A stretch of 64,000 nucleotides of DNA. Origin: Colidextribacter sp. OB.20. Lineage in GTDB: Bacteria; Bacillota; Clostridia; Oscillospirales; Oscillospiraceae. The notes beneath the pieces are model-generated. The model made no database searches. It was not told the origin of the DNA and saw only the letters and a list, made by a program, of their open reading frames with translations. Within the stretch, counting starts at the first letter, position 1. The number at the start of each line of letters is the position of its first letter. Location: the NCBI RefSeq assembly GCF_009911595.1, contig NZ_QWKG01000007.1, forward strand, positions 1-64,000, given 5' to 3'. Below are positions 45,541 to 55,016 of this stretch, one piece after another. Both the position numbers and the translations under genes were made by a program.

Positions 45541-46614
45541 ATGAAAAAAACTCTGAAGAGACTGATTGCAGCTTCCCTGGCACTGGTCATGATGGGCGCC
45601 GCGCTGGCAGGCTGCGCCGGGGGGCAGACACCCGGCGGCAATAACAGCTCCGGCGGCAACCCCTCCTCCAACGCGGGCGGAAGCTCCACCGAGCAGAAGA
45701 CCTACTACTATGTGGCGGCCGGCCTGGGCCAGTCCTACTCCTATGACATGATCCTGGGCCTGAAGTATGCGGCCGACAAGTATAACTGCAAGATCGTCCC
45801 CATGGGCGCCGACGACTGGAACTCCCAGACCGCCAACGCCGCTCTGGAGCAGGCCGTGGCCATGAAGCCCGACGGGATCATCACCGCCGCCTGGGACGCC
45901 GGCATGAACCCCGGCATCGAGAAGGCCATGGCCGCAGGCATCCCCACCGTTCTGGTGGAGGCCCACAGCGGCAACGAGGGCAACCTGTACATCGGCCTGG
46001 ACAACGTGGACGCCGGGCGTGAGACCGCCCAGGAGCTGATCAAGTTCGCCGGCAATTCCGGCAAGCTGCTGGTCATGGGCAACTGGGGCTCCACCAATAT
46101 CGACGAGAAGTTCATCGGCCTGAAAGAGGTGCTGGCGGATACCGGCTGGGAGATCGTGGGCGATATGGACGGCGAGTGCGCCGCCGAGCCCTCCCTCCAG
46201 GCGGCCAAGGACCTGCTGACCAACCACCCCGAGGCCACCGCTTTTGTGGGTCTGGACTCCGCCTGCGGCGCCGCCATCGGCACTGCTATGGAGGAGCTGA
46301 GCATGGAGCCCGGCTCCATCACCGTCATCTGCGCCGACCGTGAGGACGCCATGCTGGACTACATCCGCAAGGGCTATGTGCAGGCCTCCCTGACCAACCG
46401 GACCGCGGCCATGTGCTACATGGCGGTGGGATTCCTGGAGAGCGTCACCAACCACGGCTTCCTGGATGTGCCCATCACCAGCGACAACGCCGGTTCCGAC
46501 GTCAGCCCCTTCCCCCTGCACATGTTCACCGGCAACGTGGTCATCAACAAGGACAACGTGGACAACTTCGACCACAGCAAGATGGACAGCTACGACACCC
46601 CGCTGTACGGCTAA
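45541..46614 (+). CDS. Sugar ABC transporter substrate-binding lipoprotein
   Basis: A 357-residue lipoprotein: signal peptide with lipobox LAGCAGG, Gly/Ser-rich linker, then a type-1 sugar-binding fold (TYYYVAAGLGQSYSYDMILGLKYAADKYNC, PDGIITAAWDAGMNPGIEKAMAAGIPTVLV). It resembles rhamnose/ribose-type binding proteins. AAAGGAGG before ATG. Very GC-rich with strongly biased codons, consistent with high expression. Followed by a strong hairpin that should raise its level relative to the downstream ATPase and permeases. Confidence 0.9.
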   Translation: MKKTLKRLIAASLALVMMGAALAGCAGGQTPGGNNSSGGNPSSNAGGSSTEQKTYYYVAAGLGQSYSYDMILGLKYAADKYNCKIVPMGADDWNSQTANAALEQAVAMKPDGIITAAWDAGMNPGIEKAMAAGIPTVLVEAHSGNEGNLYIGLDNVDAGRETAQELIKFAGNSGKLLVMGNWGSTNIDEKFIGLKEVLADTGWEIVGDMDGECAAEPSLQAAKDLLTNHPEATAFVGLDSACGAAIGTAMEELSMEPGSITVICADREDAMLDYIRKGYVQASLTNRTAAMCYMAVGFLESVTNHGFLDVPITSDNAGSDVSPFPLHMFTGNVVINKDNVDNFDHSKMDSYDTPLYG

Positions 46615-46631
46615 GTCCCCTGTACCATTTG

Positions 46632-46664
46632 GAGAGGGAAACCACGCCACGTGGTTTCCCTCTC
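46632..46664 (+). terminator. Strong hairpin after the binding-protein gene
   Basis: Perfect 15-bp stem GAGAGGGAAACCACG / CGTGGTTTCCCTCTC with loop CCA. No T-run; likely partial terminator or stabiliser within the operon. Confidence 0.6.
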
Positions 46665-46714
46665 TGTAAAAACAGCATAAATACCGCACAGGAAAGGAGA
46701 GTGAAGTTAGCTTT

Positions 46715-48228
46715 ATGTCTGTGAAGGAATTTTTAAGCATAAGCGGCATTACAAAGACCTACGGCGTGGTAAAGGCCCTTTCCTCCGTCACTTTTTCCGT
46801 CCGCAAGGGCGAGATACATACCATTCTCGGCGAAAACGGAGCCGGAAAGAGCACCCTTGTGAAAATTATTAAGGGGAGGAAAAACCGGACTCCGGCTCGA
46901 TCACCCTGGACGGCCAGACAGTGAAAACCTATACCCCGTCAAGCGCCCACGAGATGGGCATCCGGATGGTCCATCAGGAATTGGCGGTCTTTGAAAATAT
47001 GACGGTAGCGGAAAACGTGTATCCGGACTTCAAGGAGAAAAAGAACGGCTTTCTGGACCGGAAAAGGCTTAACGAGAAAACGCAGGAGCAGTTGAACCTG
47101 TTCGGGCTGAAAACCATCCGCCCCTCCGCCCCCATGGCCTCAGTCACCCTGGGCGGGCAGCAAATGGTGGAGATCCTCCGCTGCATCGCGGCCCACCCCA
47201 AGGTCCTGATCCTGGATGAGCCCACCTCCGGGCTGAACGACAGCGAGGCGGAGCTGCTGATGGGCATCCTGCGCCGTTTGAAGTCAGAGGGGCTTACCAT
47301 CCTCTATATTTCCCACCGTCTCAATGAGATCATGCAGATTTCCGACCGGGTCACCATCATGCGGGACGGTCAGTACGTCACCACCCTGGACAACGGCCCG
47401 GAGCTGACCGAGGCCGACCTGATCAACAACATGGTGGGCCGGGACCTGAGCGACAGCCTCTACAGCATCAAGCAGAGCGGGCACCGCCAGGAGGAGGCCC
47501 TTCTGGAGGTAAAGGGGCTGCAAAAAAAGAACTCCCTCAACCCTGCGGACCTGACGCTGTACAGGGGGGAGGTTGTAGGCGTCTTCGGCCTGGAGGGCTC
47601 CGGTGTTGTCAAGCTATCCCGTATGATGTATGGCCTGGAGCGGAGAGAGGGCGGCGAGGTTCTGGTCAAGGACCGGGTTGTCAAACCCCTGACCCCCAGG
47701 GCTATGACCGACCGCAAGGTCATGTACCTGAACAACAACCGGAAAATGGCAGGTCTGCTTCTGGACATGCCGGTCACGGACAATGTCTCCCTTCCCATTC
47801 TGAAAAAGGTCTCCGGCAAGGGCGGGATGATCAATTTCAAGCAGCTCCAGCAGATTTCCACCGAGTTTATCCAGAAATTCTCCATCGCCCTGCCCTCCCT
47901 GACCACCCGGCCCCGAAACCTATCCGGCGGCAATCAGCAGAAGGTGATGCTCTCCGCCTGTCTGGCCCCGGAACCGGAGATCGTCATTGTCAACGAGCCC
48001 ACCCGAGGGATCGACGTGGGCGCCAAGGCAGAAATACACAGCTTTTTACTGGACCTGGCCGCCAATGGCGTGGGTATCATTGTGTTCAGTTCTGAGATGC
48101 CCGAGCTGATGAAGCTGTGCGACCGCATCCTGGTGATGCGCAGCAATTCCATTGTTGGCGAGGTACCCAGCAGCGAGTTTTCCGAACAGACCATCATGCG
48201 CTATGCCGCAGTGGATGAAAATGAATAG
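46715..48228 (+). pseudogene. Sugar ABC transporter ATPase (RbsA type), one-base deletion
   Basis: Two frames together form a complete two-NBD ATPase of about 504 residues. Frame 1 carries Walker A GENGAGKST and breaks after VKIIKG; frame 2 resumes EEKPDSGSITLDGQTVK and runs through TLGGQQMVEILRCI, ILILDEPTSGL, NLSGGNQQKVMLSACL and IVNEPTRGIDVG. One missing G in the GGGG run near 46876 accounts for the split. All other transporter genes here are intact, so either the operon has just lost its ATPase, another ATPase serves it, or the base is a sequencing error. A GTG at 46921 could start the C-terminal part but without Walker A it would be inactive. Confidence 0.8.
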
Positions 48229-48240
48229 GAGGTGATGACC

Positions 48241-49215
48241 ATGGCAGAAGGAACCGGACGCACATTGTCCACAAACGAGAAAAAGAAGTTCGATTTTGGC
48301 AGCTGGATCATCATCTATATCTCAGCAGCACTGTTTATCTTCCTGTCCCTCACCCGGAGCAATTTCTTCAACTTCAATAACATCCACTCCATCCTCTACG
48401 GTGTCTCCTTCAACTTTTTCGCGGCCATAGGCTTTACGCTTCTGATTATCATGGGCGAGCTGGATATGTCTGTAGGCTCTCTGTTCGGCTTTGGCGGCGC
48501 CATGATGGGATACTTCGTCTTCACCTACCGCCTGCCGGTGGGAGCTGCCATGGTGCTTGCCATGTTGTTGGCTCTGGCAATCGGCCTGTGCGCCGGCTTT
48601 CTGGTGGTCCAGTTCCGGCTCAACTCCATGATGGTCACCATCGGGGTGATGATGGCGGTAAAGGGCTTCAACTGGATGATGGTCAACAAGTTCGGCGGGC
48701 GGCAGCTCCCCTCAGAGGCCCGAAACTTCGTCTCGGTGGATTTCCTGAGCATCCGATGGAGTATCTGGCTCATGCTGGTGATCGCCATTATCATGGAGAT
48801 ACTCCTCAACAAATCCTGGCACTTCAAGCAGCTGTACTACATCGGGCACAACATGGACACCACCATCCTCTACGGCCTGAAGGCCGGGCGGGTAAAGATC
48901 CTGTGCTTCGGCCTCTCTGCGGCGGTATCCGCCTTCGGCGGCTGTCTGATGACCGCCCGCCTGGCCCGGCCGGATGTGACGGTGGGAGCCAATCTGGAGA
49001 TCAGCATCATTACTGCGGCGGTGATCGGCGGGGCCAGTATCTTCGGCGGCCGGGGCAGCATCGTGCGCTCCATGCTGGGCGTGTTCTTCATCTTCCTGCT
49101 CCAAAACGGCATGACTGCCTACAACATCGACTCCTACATCCAGCAGATCGTGGTAGGCACCATCCTGGTGGCGGCGATCTATCTGGACCTGCGCTTTAAT
49201 AGAAAGAAGGGGTGA
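48241..49215 (+). CDS. Sugar ABC transporter permease (RbsC type), first
   Basis: A 324-residue permease with eight to ten membrane helices. Family features: GELDMSVGSLFGFGGAMMGY, GLCAGFLVVQFRLNSMMVTIGVMM and AVIGGASIFGGRGSIVRSMLGVFFIF. AGGAGGTG overlaps the end of the ATPase gene; of three near starts the ATG at 48241 is best spaced. It pairs with the following permease. Intact. Confidence 0.9.
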   Translation: MAEGTGRTLSTNEKKKFDFGSWIIIYISAALFIFLSLTRSNFFNFNNIHSILYGVSFNFFAAIGFTLLIIMGELDMSVGSLFGFGGAMMGYFVFTYRLPVGAAMVLAMLLALAIGLCAGFLVVQFRLNSMMVTIGVMMAVKGFNWMMVNKFGGRQLPSEARNFVSVDFLSIRWSIWLMLVIAIIMEILLNKSWHFKQLYYIGHNMDTTILYGLKAGRVKILCFGLSAAVSAFGGCLMTARLARPDVTVGANLEISIITAAVIGGASIFGGRGSIVRSMLGVFFIFLLQNGMTAYNIDSYIQQIVVGTILVAAIYLDLRFNRKKG

Positions 49216-50187
49216 GTGAAAATGGAAGCGGTCAACCGTATTATCAAGAAAAATGAGTTCATCTCCGCCGCCCTCTGCGCTGCCCTGGTGCTATTGCTGA
49301 CCGTGGCCGGCGGCGTGTTCTGGTCCCGGGGAAACCTGGACTCCCTACAGGCCAATATCGCCCCCACGGCCATTATGGCCTTCGGTATGATGTTTCTTCT
49401 GATTCTGGGCTATTTCGACCTGTCCATCAGCTCTACCATGCTTCTGGCCGGTATCCTGTCCGCCAAGTTCACCATGATGGGCCTGCCCATCCCCGCCATC
49501 GTCCTGCTGGTTCTGCTGGCTGGTGTGGCAATGGGACTGCTCAACGGCTTTCTGGTCTCTGTGGTTGGGATCAACGCGCTGATTGCCACCATCAGCACCC
49601 AGTACATGGGCTACGGCCTGGCCATGACCCTGTGGGACGGCGTCCGGGGCATGGGGCGGTTCTCCGACAGCTTTGTAGCTCTGGGCAGCGGGAAATTCCT
49701 GGGGTTGTACTGGATGACCTGGGTGATGCTCCTGCTCCTGGCCGGTTTCTGGTACTTCCTGCACAGCACCCCCACCGGGCGCAGCCTCTACTTTGTGGGA
49801 GGAAACCGGGAAGCGGCCAAGCTCATGGGCTTCAACAACCGCAGAGTGGTCCTGCTGGCCTACACCGTCACCGGACTGCTTGCCGCCCTGGCCGGCGTTC
49901 TGGCGGTGGCCCGGATCGAGAGCCCAACCCAGTATCTGGGCGAGAACATCCACATGACCTGTATGATCGCCTGCGTGGTGGGCGGCGGCAGCTTCGCCGG
50001 CGGCAAGGGCTCCGCCCTGGGCGCCGTGCTGGGTGTAACCTTTATGTCCCTCATGACCAACATGTTTACCCTGCTCAAATTAAAGCCCCAGTTCCAGAAC
50101 ATCATCGTTGGGCTGATTTTGATCGCCGTTATCGTATTGGACGGCTGGTCCAACCTGAAAAAGATGCGGGAACAGGGGAAAATATAG
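49216..50187 (+). CDS. Sugar ABC transporter permease (RbsC type), second
   Basis: A 323-residue permease following the first without a gap (GTG 49216 or ATG 49222). Signatures GYFDLSISSTMLLAGILSAKF, GLLNGFLVSVVGINALIATI, ACVVGGGSFAGGKGSALGAVLGV. Two distinct permeases indicate a heterodimeric channel. Ends 22 bases before the 2-hydroxyacid dehydrogenase gene. Confidence 0.9.
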   Translation: MKMEAVNRIIKKNEFISAALCAALVLLLTVAGGVFWSRGNLDSLQANIAPTAIMAFGMMFLLILGYFDLSISSTMLLAGILSAKFTMMGLPIPAIVLLVLLAGVAMGLLNGFLVSVVGINALIATISTQYMGYGLAMTLWDGVRGMGRFSDSFVALGSGKFLGLYWMTWVMLLLLAGFWYFLHSTPTGRSLYFVGGNREAAKLMGFNNRRVVLLAYTVTGLLAALAGVLAVARIESPTQYLGENIHMTCMIACVVGGGSFAGGKGSALGAVLGVTFMSLMTNMFTLLKLKPQFQNIIVGLILIAVIVLDGWSNLKKMREQGKI

Positions 50188-50209
50188 CTTCTCGAAAGGA
50201 TGAGCAATT

Positions 50210-51166
50210 TTGAAGGTGCTTGTAACTGCCACCTCGTTCAAGCCGGACAATCCTACGCCGGCCCTCCAACAGCTCCAGCAGTTTGCGGATGAGGTTGTCT
50301 ATAACCCTGTGGGCCGGCCCCTCACCGAGGACGAGCTGATCCCCCTCCTCCAGGGCTGCGACGGCTATATCGCCGGACTGGATTTTGTGACGGAAAAGGT
50401 AATCCGAGCCTGCGACCGGCTGAAGGTAATCTCCCGCTACGGGGCGGGGGTGGATCGGGTTGATTTGAAAGCGGCTGCCCAATATGATATCACGGTCTGC
50501 AACACGCCGGGGGCCAACGCCCAGGCCGTGGCTGACCTCGCCCTGGGACTGATGCTCTCTGCCGCCAGAAGGCTGCCCATGCTGGACGAAAAAACTCGTG
50601 ACGGCCAGTGGGTCCGCTCCACCGGAATAGAGCTCTATGGCAAGACTCTGGGCATTCTCGGTCTCGGCGCTATCGGCAAATCCGTGGCCAAGCGGGGCCA
50701 GGGCTTTGACATGCGGGTGATGGCCTACGACCCCTTCCTCAACGAGGAATACGCCCTCCAGCACGATATCCAGCCCGCTTCCTTCAATCAGGTGGTGGAG
50801 AACTGCGATATCATCAGTCTCCACCTGCCCTTGAATGACGAGACCCGCCACATCATCAGCCGCGAGGTCATGGAGCGGATGAAGCCGGGGACTATCCTGA
50901 TCAACAGCGCCCGGGGCGGCCTGATTGACGAAGCTGCGGCCTATGAGCTGCTGAAATCCGGTCACCTGGGCGGCCTGGGCCTGGACGCATACGAGCAGGA
51001 GCCCCCCACTGCCTCTCCCTTGTTTGAGCTGGACAATGTGATCTGCACCCCTCACACGGGCTCCCACACCCGTGAGGCCACGGCGGCTATGGCGAAAATG
51101 AGCGTTGAGAACCTGATTCAGGTCCTGAAGGGAGAGCCCTGCCCCCACGCCCTCAAGGTCGGCTGA
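50210..51166 (+). CDS. D-2-hydroxyacid dehydrogenase (PGDH-like)
   Basis: A 318-residue NAD-dependent dehydrogenase with TTG start after GAAAGGATGAG. Rossmann motif GILGLGAIGKSVAKRG (about 148-163); catalytic Arg in INSARGGLIDE, Glu in AYEQEPP and His in CTPHTGSHT. Reduces or oxidises a 2-hydroxy/2-keto acid. In this locus it may act on a sugar acid rather than on phosphoglycerate, because it lies among sugar-acid genes. It lacks an ACT regulatory domain. A truncated relative lies at 57.2 kb. Confidence 0.85.
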   Translation: MKVLVTATSFKPDNPTPALQQLQQFADEVVYNPVGRPLTEDELIPLLQGCDGYIAGLDFVTEKVIRACDRLKVISRYGAGVDRVDLKAAAQYDITVCNTPGANAQAVADLALGLMLSAARRLPMLDEKTRDGQWVRSTGIELYGKTLGILGLGAIGKSVAKRGQGFDMRVMAYDPFLNEEYALQHDIQPASFNQVVENCDIISLHLPLNDETRHIISREVMERMKPGTILINSARGGLIDEAAAYELLKSGHLGGLGLDAYEQEPPTASPLFELDNVICTPHTGSHTREATAAMAKMSVENLIQVLKGEPCPHALKVG

Positions 51167-51251
51167 TTTTATAGCAACAAATGTTATGACAATAAGCCTT
51201 ACTCTCCACTATGTCATATAAAATTGATTGAGAATTGCGAGGAATGCAGTG

Positions 51252-52187
51252 ATGTTTACCTTAGAACCCGCAAAGGCCCCTACCTTTTATTTCATCGGCG
51301 TGACCACCGGCCAGTCCTCCATTATGCGCGTGTTCCCCAGGTGGGCGGAGGCACTGGGACTGGATGCGGTTATGAAGGGGATCGACCTTCCCCTCCATGC
51401 CCCGGCTGAGATGTATCGCCAGGTAACCGGGTTTTTGAAAAATGACCCGCTTTCCCTGGGTGCATTGGTCACCACTCATAAGCTGGACCTGTTCCACGCC
51501 TGCAAGGATATGTTTGACTATATTGACCCATTTGCCCAACAGCTGGAGGAGGTCTCCTCCCTGTCCAAGGCAGACGAAAAATTCTGCGCCCACGCCAAGG
51601 ACCCCATCTCCAGCGGACTGGCTCTGGAGGCATTTGTTCCCCAAAGCTTCTGGAAGGACCACGGCGGCGAGGTGCTGATTATGGGAGCCGGCGGAAGCAG
51701 CCTGGCTATGACCATGTACTTTACCCAGGAAAAATTTACAGGCAATATCCCCCGCCGCATCACCATCGCCAACCGGAGCCAGCCCCGGCTTGACTCGGCG
51801 AAGGAGGTGCTGGCCGGGTGTGGCGGACAGACGGAGCTGCGTTACCTGCTGTCGCCCACGCCGGCGGACAACGACGCGCTGGTGTCCGCCCTGCCGCCCC
51901 ACTCTCTGGTCATCAACGCCACCGGCCTGGGAAAGGATGCCCCTGGCTCCCCCACCACAGACGCTGTCTGTTACCCCGAGGACAGCCTGGTCTGGGAAAT
52001 CAACTACCGGGGCAATCTGCTGTTTAAGGAACAGGCCGAGGCCCAGGCCGCAGAGAAGCGGCTCCATGTGGAGGACGGCTGGACCTACTTCATCCACGGC
52101 TGGACCCAGGTGATCGAGGAGGTCTTCCATATTCAGCTGGACAAAACGGACCTGGAGCGGTTAAGCGAAATTGCCAAACAGGCGTGA
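51252..52187 (+). CDS. Shikimate-dehydrogenase-family enzyme
   Basis: A 311-residue AroE-fold protein. N-terminal substrate domain contains LGALVTTHKLDLFHAC (catalytic Lys region); the NAD(P)-binding domain begins EVLIMGAGGSSLAMTMYF and has TIANRSQPRLDSAKEV. Sequence differs from biosynthetic AroE (the usual SxS shikimate-binding motif near the N-terminus reads TTGQSS here), so it likely oxidises another polyol or hydroxy-acid. ATG 51252 follows GAGGA; a TTG 24 bases upstream is less likely. Thirteen bases before the cupin gene. Confidence 0.75.
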   Translation: MFTLEPAKAPTFYFIGVTTGQSSIMRVFPRWAEALGLDAVMKGIDLPLHAPAEMYRQVTGFLKNDPLSLGALVTTHKLDLFHACKDMFDYIDPFAQQLEEVSSLSKADEKFCAHAKDPISSGLALEAFVPQSFWKDHGGEVLIMGAGGSSLAMTMYFTQEKFTGNIPRRITIANRSQPRLDSAKEVLAGCGGQTELRYLLSPTPADNDALVSALPPHSLVINATGLGKDAPGSPTTDAVCYPEDSLVWEINYRGNLLFKEQAEAQAAEKRLHVEDGWTYFIHGWTQVIEEVFHIQLDKTDLERLSEIAKQA

Positions 52188-52199
52188 GGAGGAAAATTT

Positions 52200-52790
52200 A
52201 TGCCGCAGAACAAATTTGACTGGCAGAGAGGCTTTACACTGGATTTTTCTGCCCTGGACGGCCTGTCCAAGGGTGCGGAATCCACAAAGCGCAGGCTCTC
52301 TCAGATGCAGGATATGTATGCCGATGGAGAGGCCGCCCGTGCCCTTGTGGAGGGCGGTGATCCCCTTGTCTATGAGTTTTACGAGCTGGGCACCCCGGAG
52401 CACCCCGGTGACTTAGCCTTCGGCACCTCCATCTGCTACCCGGGTAAGGTGGGGAAGGAATATTTCATGACCAAGGGACATTTCCACACCATTCTGGACA
52501 CCGGCGAGGTGTACTATACCCTCTCCGGCCAGGGATATATGCTCACCGAAAGTCCGGAGGGGGACGTGGTCGCCCATCAGCTGGAGCCGGGGAAGGCGGT
52601 TTATGTACCCAAGAGATATGCCCATCGCAGTGTCAACACCGGCGACACCCCTTTAATCACATTCTTTGCTTTCCGGGGCGACGCCGGCCACGACTACGGG
52701 ACCATTGAAACCAAGGGCTACCGCAAGCTGATCGTGGAAGGTGAAGATGGCAGACCGAAGATCATTGACAATCCCAAGTGGAAAAAATAA
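52200..52790 (+). CDS. Cupin-type glucose-6-phosphate isomerase
   Basis: A 196-residue cupin of the archaeal-type phosphoglucose isomerase family. Metal ligands are visible: GKVGKEYFMTKGHFHTILDTGEVYY (His-x-His and Glu) and KRYAHRSVNTGD (His). It should interconvert aldose and ketose phosphates using Fe or Mn. Being in a sugar-acid operon it may act on the pathway's own sugar rather than glucose phosphate. AGGAGGAAAATTT precedes the ATG. Confidence 0.8.
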   Translation: MPQNKFDWQRGFTLDFSALDGLSKGAESTKRRLSQMQDMYADGEAARALVEGGDPLVYEFYELGTPEHPGDLAFGTSICYPGKVGKEYFMTKGHFHTILDTGEVYYTLSGQGYMLTESPEGDVVAHQLEPGKAVYVPKRYAHRSVNTGDTPLITFFAFRGDAGHDYGTIETKGYRKLIVEGEDGRPKIIDNPKWKK

Positions 52791-52803
52791 GGAGGAGAGC
52801 GTT

Positions 52804-53436
52804 ATGACTGTGGTGGAACGGGTCCACAAAACCTATCTGGTCCCTGTGGTGGTGATGGAGGACGCGAGGAAGGCGGTTGACACCGCCAAGGCTCTGCTGC
52901 GGGGCGGCGTAGATGTGATGGAGATCACCCTGCGCACTGGCGCCGGGCTGGACGCCATTGAAAATGTGGCCAAGAGCTGCCCCGACATACTGGTAGGGGC
53001 GGGGACGGTTCTCTCTCTGGAGCAGTGCAGATCGGCTGTGGGCCGGGGAGCAAAATTCGTCGTCTCTCCGGGCTGCGACCCGGAAATTGTCTCCTGGTGC
53101 CAGGACCACAAGGTCGACGTCCTGCCCGGATGCGTGACCCCCACGGAGATCACCGCCGCCCGAAACGCGGGGCTGCGGGTGGTGAAGTTCTTCCCGGCCA
53201 GCGTCTACGGCGGCATAAAGGCCATCAAGGCCCTTGCCGGCCCCTTCCAGGACATGCAGTTTGTCCCCACCGGCGGCGTCGGCCTGGAAAATCTGGACCA
53301 GTTTGTCACCCCGGCGGTCTTTGCCATCGGTGGCGGCTGGCTGTGCGAGAAGAAGGCGATCCAGACGGAAAACTGGGAGGCGATCACCCAGGTGTGCCTC
53401 CAGTCGCAGAAGATCGTCCAGGACCACCGGGCATAA
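52804..53436 (+). CDS. KDPG/KHG-type aldolase
   Basis: A 210-residue class I aldolase from ATG 52804 (GGAGGAGAG upstream). Schiff-base Lys in RVVKFFPAS, Glu in VMEITLRTG, and the loops ILVGAGTVLS, KFVVSPGCD, PGCVTPTE and VPTGGVGLEN match the EDA family. It splits a 2-keto-3-deoxy sugar-acid phosphate into pyruvate and an aldehyde phosphate. It places the end of the pathway at an Entner-Doudoroff-like step. Catalytic set complete. Confidence 0.9.
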   Translation: MTVVERVHKTYLVPVVVMEDARKAVDTAKALLRGGVDVMEITLRTGAGLDAIENVAKSCPDILVGAGTVLSLEQCRSAVGRGAKFVVSPGCDPEIVSWCQDHKVDVLPGCVTPTEITAARNAGLRVVKFFPASVYGGIKAIKALAGPFQDMQFVPTGGVGLENLDQFVTPAVFAIGGGWLCEKKAIQTENWEAITQVCLQSQKIVQDHRA

Positions 53437-53456
53437 CAGAAAGGAGCTGTCAGATC

Positions 53457-54992
53457 ATGGCGCAGTATATTTTGGCCCATGATGTGGGCACCAGCGGAAA
53501 CAAGGCCACCCTCTACGGCCTGGACGGTAAGCTGGCCGGGAGCATGGTGGCGGAGTATCCGACCTATTACCCCCATGACGGCTGGGTAGAGCAGGACGCG
53601 AAGGACTGGTGGCAGGCGGTATGCACCTCCACCAGGGCGCTGCTTGAACAGACCGGGACCGAGCCGGGTCAGATCGCCTGCATCAGCTTCAGCGCCCAGA
53701 TGATGGGCTGTCTGCTGGTGGATGAAGCCGGTGAGCCCCTGCGCAACATGCTGATCTGGGCGGATACCCGCAGCGCGGAGCAGGAGAAGCACATGCTGGA
53801 GCGGGTGGATATGGAGCAGGGCTACCAAATCACCGGCCACCGGCTCAGCGCCTCCTACTCTGCCGCTAAGCTGCTGTGGGTCAAGGACAACCAGCCCGAG
53901 CTGTACCGGCGGGCATACAAAATGCTTCACGCCAAGGACTATCTCGTGTTTAAGCTGACCGGGCAGTTTGTCACCGACTACTCGGACGCCTCCGGGACCA
54001 ACCTGCTGGACCTGGAGGGGAAAAAGTGGTCTCAGGAGCTGCTGGAGGCATTTGATATCCGTCCGGACCTGCTGCCCGAGCTCCACCCCTCCACCTATGT
54101 GGTGGGCGGCGTCACCAGCCGGGCCGCGCAGGAGTGCGGCCTGCTGGAGGGAACTCCCGTTGTCCTGGGCGGCGGCGACGGGTCATGCGCCTGTGTGGGT
54201 GCGGGGGTGGTCCGCCCCGGGAAGGCCTACAATGTGGTTGGCTCCTCCTCCTGGATCTCTATGGCGGCGGAGCACCCCTACTTCGACCCGGAGATGCGCA
54301 CCTTCAACTGGATCCATCTGGATGAAAACCTCTATACCCCCTGCGGCACCATGCAGGCGGCAGGGTATTCCTACGCCTGGTTCCGGAACACCCTGGGCGG
54401 CGAGGAGATGGCCGCCGCCAGGGAGCAGGGCGTCAGCGCCTATGAGCTGCTCAATCAGGGGGCAGCCAACTCCGCACCTGGGGCCAACGGGGTCCTGTTC
54501 CTGCCCTATCTGCTGGGGGAGCGATCCCCGCTGTGGGACCACAACGCCAAGGGCGCCTTCATCGGAATGGGAATTTCCACAACAAAGGGGGATATGACCC
54601 GGGCCGTATTAGAGGGGGTCGGCTATAATTTAAAAAACATTCTGGACATTTTGGAAAATTACGATACAATAGAGGCAGTTACAATGATCGGCGGCGGGAC
54701 AAAGGGGGCGCTCTGGCTCCAGATCCTGGCCGATATCTGGCAAAAGCCCCTCTATGTGCCCGGCTATCTGGAAGAAGCTACCTCAATGGGGGCCGCAATC
54801 TGCGGCGGAGTTGGCATTGGCGCCTATCCCGATTTCACGGCAGCGGAGACATTTACTCAGACACAGCGGGTCATTCAACCAAATCCGGAATTGTCGCAGC
54901 TCTATCATTGTACTTATCGCCACTTCCGAAGGGCATATGACTGTTTGAAACCGCTGTATGCGGCAATGGCAGCTCGTTCGCCTGTGGGGTGA
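53457..54992 (+). CDS. FGGY-family carbohydrate kinase (xylulokinase-like)
   Basis: A 511-residue kinase from ATG 53457 (AAAGGAG upstream); the frame is open farther upstream but that part shadows the aldolase. ATP and sugar motifs: HDVGTSGNKATLYG at the N-terminus, MLIWADTRS, VLGGGDGSCACVGAG, FLPYLLGERSPLWD and MIGGGTKGALWLQILADI. Similar to XylB-like kinases. It phosphorylates the sugar or sugar acid before aldol cleavage. Ends 24 bases before the GntR gene. Confidence 0.85.
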   Translation: MAQYILAHDVGTSGNKATLYGLDGKLAGSMVAEYPTYYPHDGWVEQDAKDWWQAVCTSTRALLEQTGTEPGQIACISFSAQMMGCLLVDEAGEPLRNMLIWADTRSAEQEKHMLERVDMEQGYQITGHRLSASYSAAKLLWVKDNQPELYRRAYKMLHAKDYLVFKLTGQFVTDYSDASGTNLLDLEGKKWSQELLEAFDIRPDLLPELHPSTYVVGGVTSRAAQECGLLEGTPVVLGGGDGSCACVGAGVVRPGKAYNVVGSSSWISMAAEHPYFDPEMRTFNWIHLDENLYTPCGTMQAAGYSYAWFRNTLGGEEMAAAREQGVSAYELLNQGAANSAPGANGVLFLPYLLGERSPLWDHNAKGAFIGMGISTTKGDMTRAVLEGVGYNLKNILDILENYDTIEAVTMIGGGTKGALWLQILADIWQKPLYVPGYLEEATSMGAAICGGVGIGAYPDFTAAETFTQTQRVIQPNPELSQLYHCTYRHFRRAYDCLKPLYAAMAARSPVG

Positions 54993-55016
54993 ATCCAAAG
55001 ATCGGGGAACGATATT

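Noticed and set aside
53025-53456. N-terminal extension of the kinase frame
   Set aside because: Overlaps the KDPG-type aldolase in another frame; the kinase starts at 53457 after a good ribosome site.
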